Positions 61,899 to 64,000 of a stretch of 64,000 nucleotides of DNA are shown piece after piece (position 1 is the stretch's first letter; each line of letters begins with the position of its first letter). The notes under the pieces are model-generated. The model had not been told where the DNA came from. It saw only the letters and a program-made list of their open reading frames with translations, and searched no databases. The stretch covers positions 290,612-354,611 of the forward strand of contig CALGIG010000015.1 of NCBI GenBank assembly GCA_937915865.1, given 5' to 3'. Origin of the DNA: an uncultured Prolixibacteraceae bacterium. Its GTDB lineage: Bacteria; Bacteroidota; Bacteroidia; Bacteroidales; Prolixibacteraceae. The position numbers and the translations under genes are program-made.

Positions 61899-64000
61899 TT
61901 ATTTAGTTTCTGTGGGTGTTAATTCTTCAATGAAATCGTTGCCTGAAATATTTAAGTCGAGCGATGGATTTTCCTTGGTTTCAGAAATATAATACAATTT
62001 CGATTCATGGCTTCCAAGAGTGACCGAAATACGCGTTGGTTTTCCCAGCCCAAGACTGAATCCAGGTTCCCAGATAAATACCCAGGCGTCTTTCAAGCCA
62101 ATTAAATCGTAAACCGAATAGCTTTCAGTTACAACACTGTCGGTGTCATTTAAAACCAATACAGCCCAGGCGTTTATTTTTCGGTATTTTCTCACTGCAA
62201 CCTTGTTTATTACATTGTTGCCCCAGAATGGTAATGTTGCACTTTGTGGTCGTGTCGAAGGTTCAAGGAAGCGCCAGAGTTGCAACTTTTCACTTTCCAT
62301 CAGTTTAAAGTTATCCGATGTTCCAACGGCCCCACCCATAAAAGCTATCCACAATGCAAGGCTTTTTTGTTCCTCGGTTGTATAGTCGCATTTGTAATTA
62401 CGCAAAAATACTACGTCAGGATCGTTTTGCCAGAATACATTATTAAAATATTGGGTATTGTAACTTTCGTCGAGAATCCGTCCTGTTGTTTGTTCTTCCC
62501 ATTTCCACGACTGGTCTTTATCAATTCTGACAGCATCGACAAAGCCAATAACCGGAGAATAAGGTGTTCGGTTTGCTGTAATGAAACTGCCAGCCCCAAC
62601 TGATGTTCGTATAATTTCCATTATTGAACGAAGCATTTGTACTGAAGACTTTACCTTTTTTATTTTCTGTACACCCGAAGGTTCTTGCAATCCCCAGTCC
62701 AAATGGTCAATTTCATAATAGGTAAATCCCATTTCATGGAATTTCTTGAACACTTTCCCGATATAATTTTTTACATCTTCTACATTTCCGTCCAAAGCAT
62801 ATAGCCTACCCTCGGCATCACGATCCATCATAATTGGATTATCTTCTTCATCTTTTAATATCCAACGAGGGTGGTTCCTGAAAATTCGGCTTTTTTCGTG
62901 AACAACAAATGGAGCGACATAAATTCCGGCGCGGTATCTACGGCTAAATATTTCGCGGGCAACAGGCTCCATTGTTTTTGGCCAGTTATTGTTGTTATTT
63001 AGCCAATCGCCTGGTATGCAATAACCTGGCCCAATATTTACAGCTTTTATCCTCAGTGGGGGTTCAATTTCATCCATAGTCAGGAGTTGCTCCTGAAGGT
63101 ATTTAAAGCTGAATGACGCCCTGAAATCCTGATATGATGTCCAAAAGTAATTGGTACTTGTATCTCGCCGGGCCTGGTTTTGTTCTGAAATACTCCATGC
63201 AAGATTTTGCATGGTTCCAAAAGGCTGGTTCCCGTAATATACAAATAAGTCGGGCAATTTTATAAACTCATCTTTTAATGGTATGTTTTCTGTAGCAAAA
63301 CCAGCTTCAAAAAATACAGCTTCTTTTCCAAAATCCCTATCGTTCAACCCTTTTCTTCTTGGACGATTAAAAACTGAGCAGCGTTGTATAAAATCGGTTT
63401 GCTCGTATGCTCCAATCGAAAGCGTATCGCCATTAGGAGCAATTAACCCTGTCATCATGAAACTATCATACGACCAGGCCTCCTCTTCAGGATAATTTAA
63501 AGGTTTACGTTTAGTCGATTTTCTAAACTCAAAAATTCCTGATTGTCCTCCGGTGCCATAACCCTGCTTAAAAAAATAATTTGCCCCGATAACATAGCCT
63601 TCGCCCAGAGGATTGAACCAAGTTGGTGCATATTTCATTCCACTGATTTCGGCTCCGATTGAAATAGTATTCGTATGTGTACGCAAATCGAGCATTACAA
63701 AGCCACCATCTACTTCATATATGATCCGTTTCCCTTTGGGCGAATCGCCCATAAATGTATTTCGCACAAAAATACTTTGTCCGTTGATTGATGGGCGGCA
63801 ATTCGACAAACGAATACTTCCTGCAAAAATATCAAACGTACCATCCTCATGCAGAATCCATTCAGGCTTGCCTAATATGAAATCCTGGTGTTTTAAATTG
63901 CCTGGAGGAGAGGTTAATGCGTGTGAAAACTTTGGAAACGATACCAAACTTGCACCAAGACCAGCACTCATCAATTTTAGGAATGTTCTTCTTTCAAAAG
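61899..64000 (-). CDS. Tat-exported alpha-galactosidase-like glycoside hydrolase, 5' end beyond window
   Basis: The frame is open to the right edge (about 700 residues). The N-terminal part visible at the edge reads FERRTFLKLMSAGLGASLVS, a Tat signal with the RRTFLK motif; the start codon lies beyond the window. A beta-sandwich domain (residues ~40-300) precedes a TIM barrel with GIYVAPFVVHEKSRIF, YYEIDHLDWG (likely nucleophile Asp) and VDAVRIDKDQSW (likely acid/base region), then a C-terminal beta domain. The layout is that of GH36/GH-D-clan alpha-galactosidases. The exact substrate is unknown. It is convergent with corA, with only 6 bp between stop codons. Confidence 0.8.
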   Translation of the reverse strand, partial: FERRTFLKLMSAGLGASLVSFPKFSHALTSPPGNLKHQDFILGKPEWILHEDGTFDIFAGSIRLSNCRPSINGQSIFVRNTFMGDSPKGKRIIYEVDGGFVMLDLRTHTNTISIGAEISGMKYAPTWFNPLGEGYVIGANYFFKQGYGTGGQSGIFEFRKSTKRKPLNYPEEEAWSYDSFMMTGLIAPNGDTLSIGAYEQTDFIQRCSVFNRPRRKGLNDRDFGKEAVFFEAGFATENIPLKDEFIKLPDLFVYYGNQPFGTMQNLAWSISEQNQARRDTSTNYFWTSYQDFRASFSFKYLQEQLLTMDEIEPPLRIKAVNIGPGYCIPGDWLNNNNNWPKTMEPVAREIFSRRYRAGIYVAPFVVHEKSRIFRNHPRWILKDEEDNPIMMDRDAEGRLYALDGNVEDVKNYIGKVFKKFHEMGFTYYEIDHLDWGLQEPSGVQKIKKVKSSVQMLRSIMEIIRTSVGAGSFITANRTPYSPVIGFVDAVRIDKDQSWKWEEQTTGRILDESYNTQYFNNVFWQNDPDVVFLRNYKCDYTTEEQKSLALWIAFMGGAVGTSDNFKLMESEKLQLWRFLEPSTRPQSATLPFWGNNVINKVAVRKYRKINAWAVLVLNDTDSVVTESYSVYDLIGLKDAWVFIWEPGFSLGLGKPTRISVTLGSHESKLYYISETKENPSLDLNISGNDFIEELTPTETK

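Overview
The window reads as chromosomal DNA of a Bacteroidota bacterium, most likely a Bacteroidales/Marinilabiliales-type marine or anaerobic lineage; the rank below phylum is inference. The evidence is a SusC/SusD pair, the LpxC-FabZ fusion that is characteristic of the phylum, several promoters of the TTTG-N19-TAnnTTTG type, mostly absent Shine-Dalgarno sequences, and many short palindromic intergenic repeats. No rRNA, tRNA or CRISPR array was seen.

Layout. 1-2.8 kb: the start of a tRNA methyltransferase gene (runs off the left edge), a frameshifted ORF6N gene and a hipBA-type toxin-antitoxin pair. 3-9.8 kb, all on the minus strand: a YifB/ComM ATPase, a cysteine-rich exported protein, cardiolipin synthase, and a folK-menC-menE operon (folate and menaquinone). 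10-14 kb: SppA peptidase, a secreted cyclophilin, an Old Yellow Enzyme homologue, a gene remnant and a DUF2905 membrane protein. 14.2-18.8 kb: an HD phosphohydrolase-lpxD-lpxC/fabZ-lpxA lipid A operon, divergent from the rimP-nusA-infB translation operon (18.9-23.9 kb), which has a compact leader hairpin. 24-27.3 kb: an ammonium transporter and a COG2509 flavoprotein, separated by what looks like a 73-bp MITE with a 5-bp target duplication.

27.5-43.5 kb is the most interesting region: a run of co-directional export genes. It holds an ABC ATPase, a 1113-residue ABC-2 permease carrying a peptidase-like (but apparently zinc-less) periplasmic domain, a TolC-like channel, a lipoprotein membrane-fusion protein, an RND permease, a 1570-residue protein in which a full RND permease is continued by about six extra membrane segments and a complete ABC ATPase, and a small ABC-2-type permease. 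The parts suggest an envelope export system in which proton-driven RND and ATP-driven ABC modules are physically joined. Four gaps or gene starts in this cluster carry distinct inverted-repeat elements, one of which supplies the N-terminal codons of the TolC homologue.

43.5-64 kb: a small outer-membrane barrel protein, a DUF3088 thioredoxin-fold protein, a solitary SusCD pair, dihydroorotase, a polyprenol-phosphate mannosyltransferase, a large TonB-receptor-like barrel, an exported YD-like protein, a GNAT acetyltransferase, Mfd, a PPK2 polyphosphate kinase, a CorA transporter with a GTN motif, and a Tat-exported alpha-galactosidase-like glycoside hydrolase that runs off the right edge.
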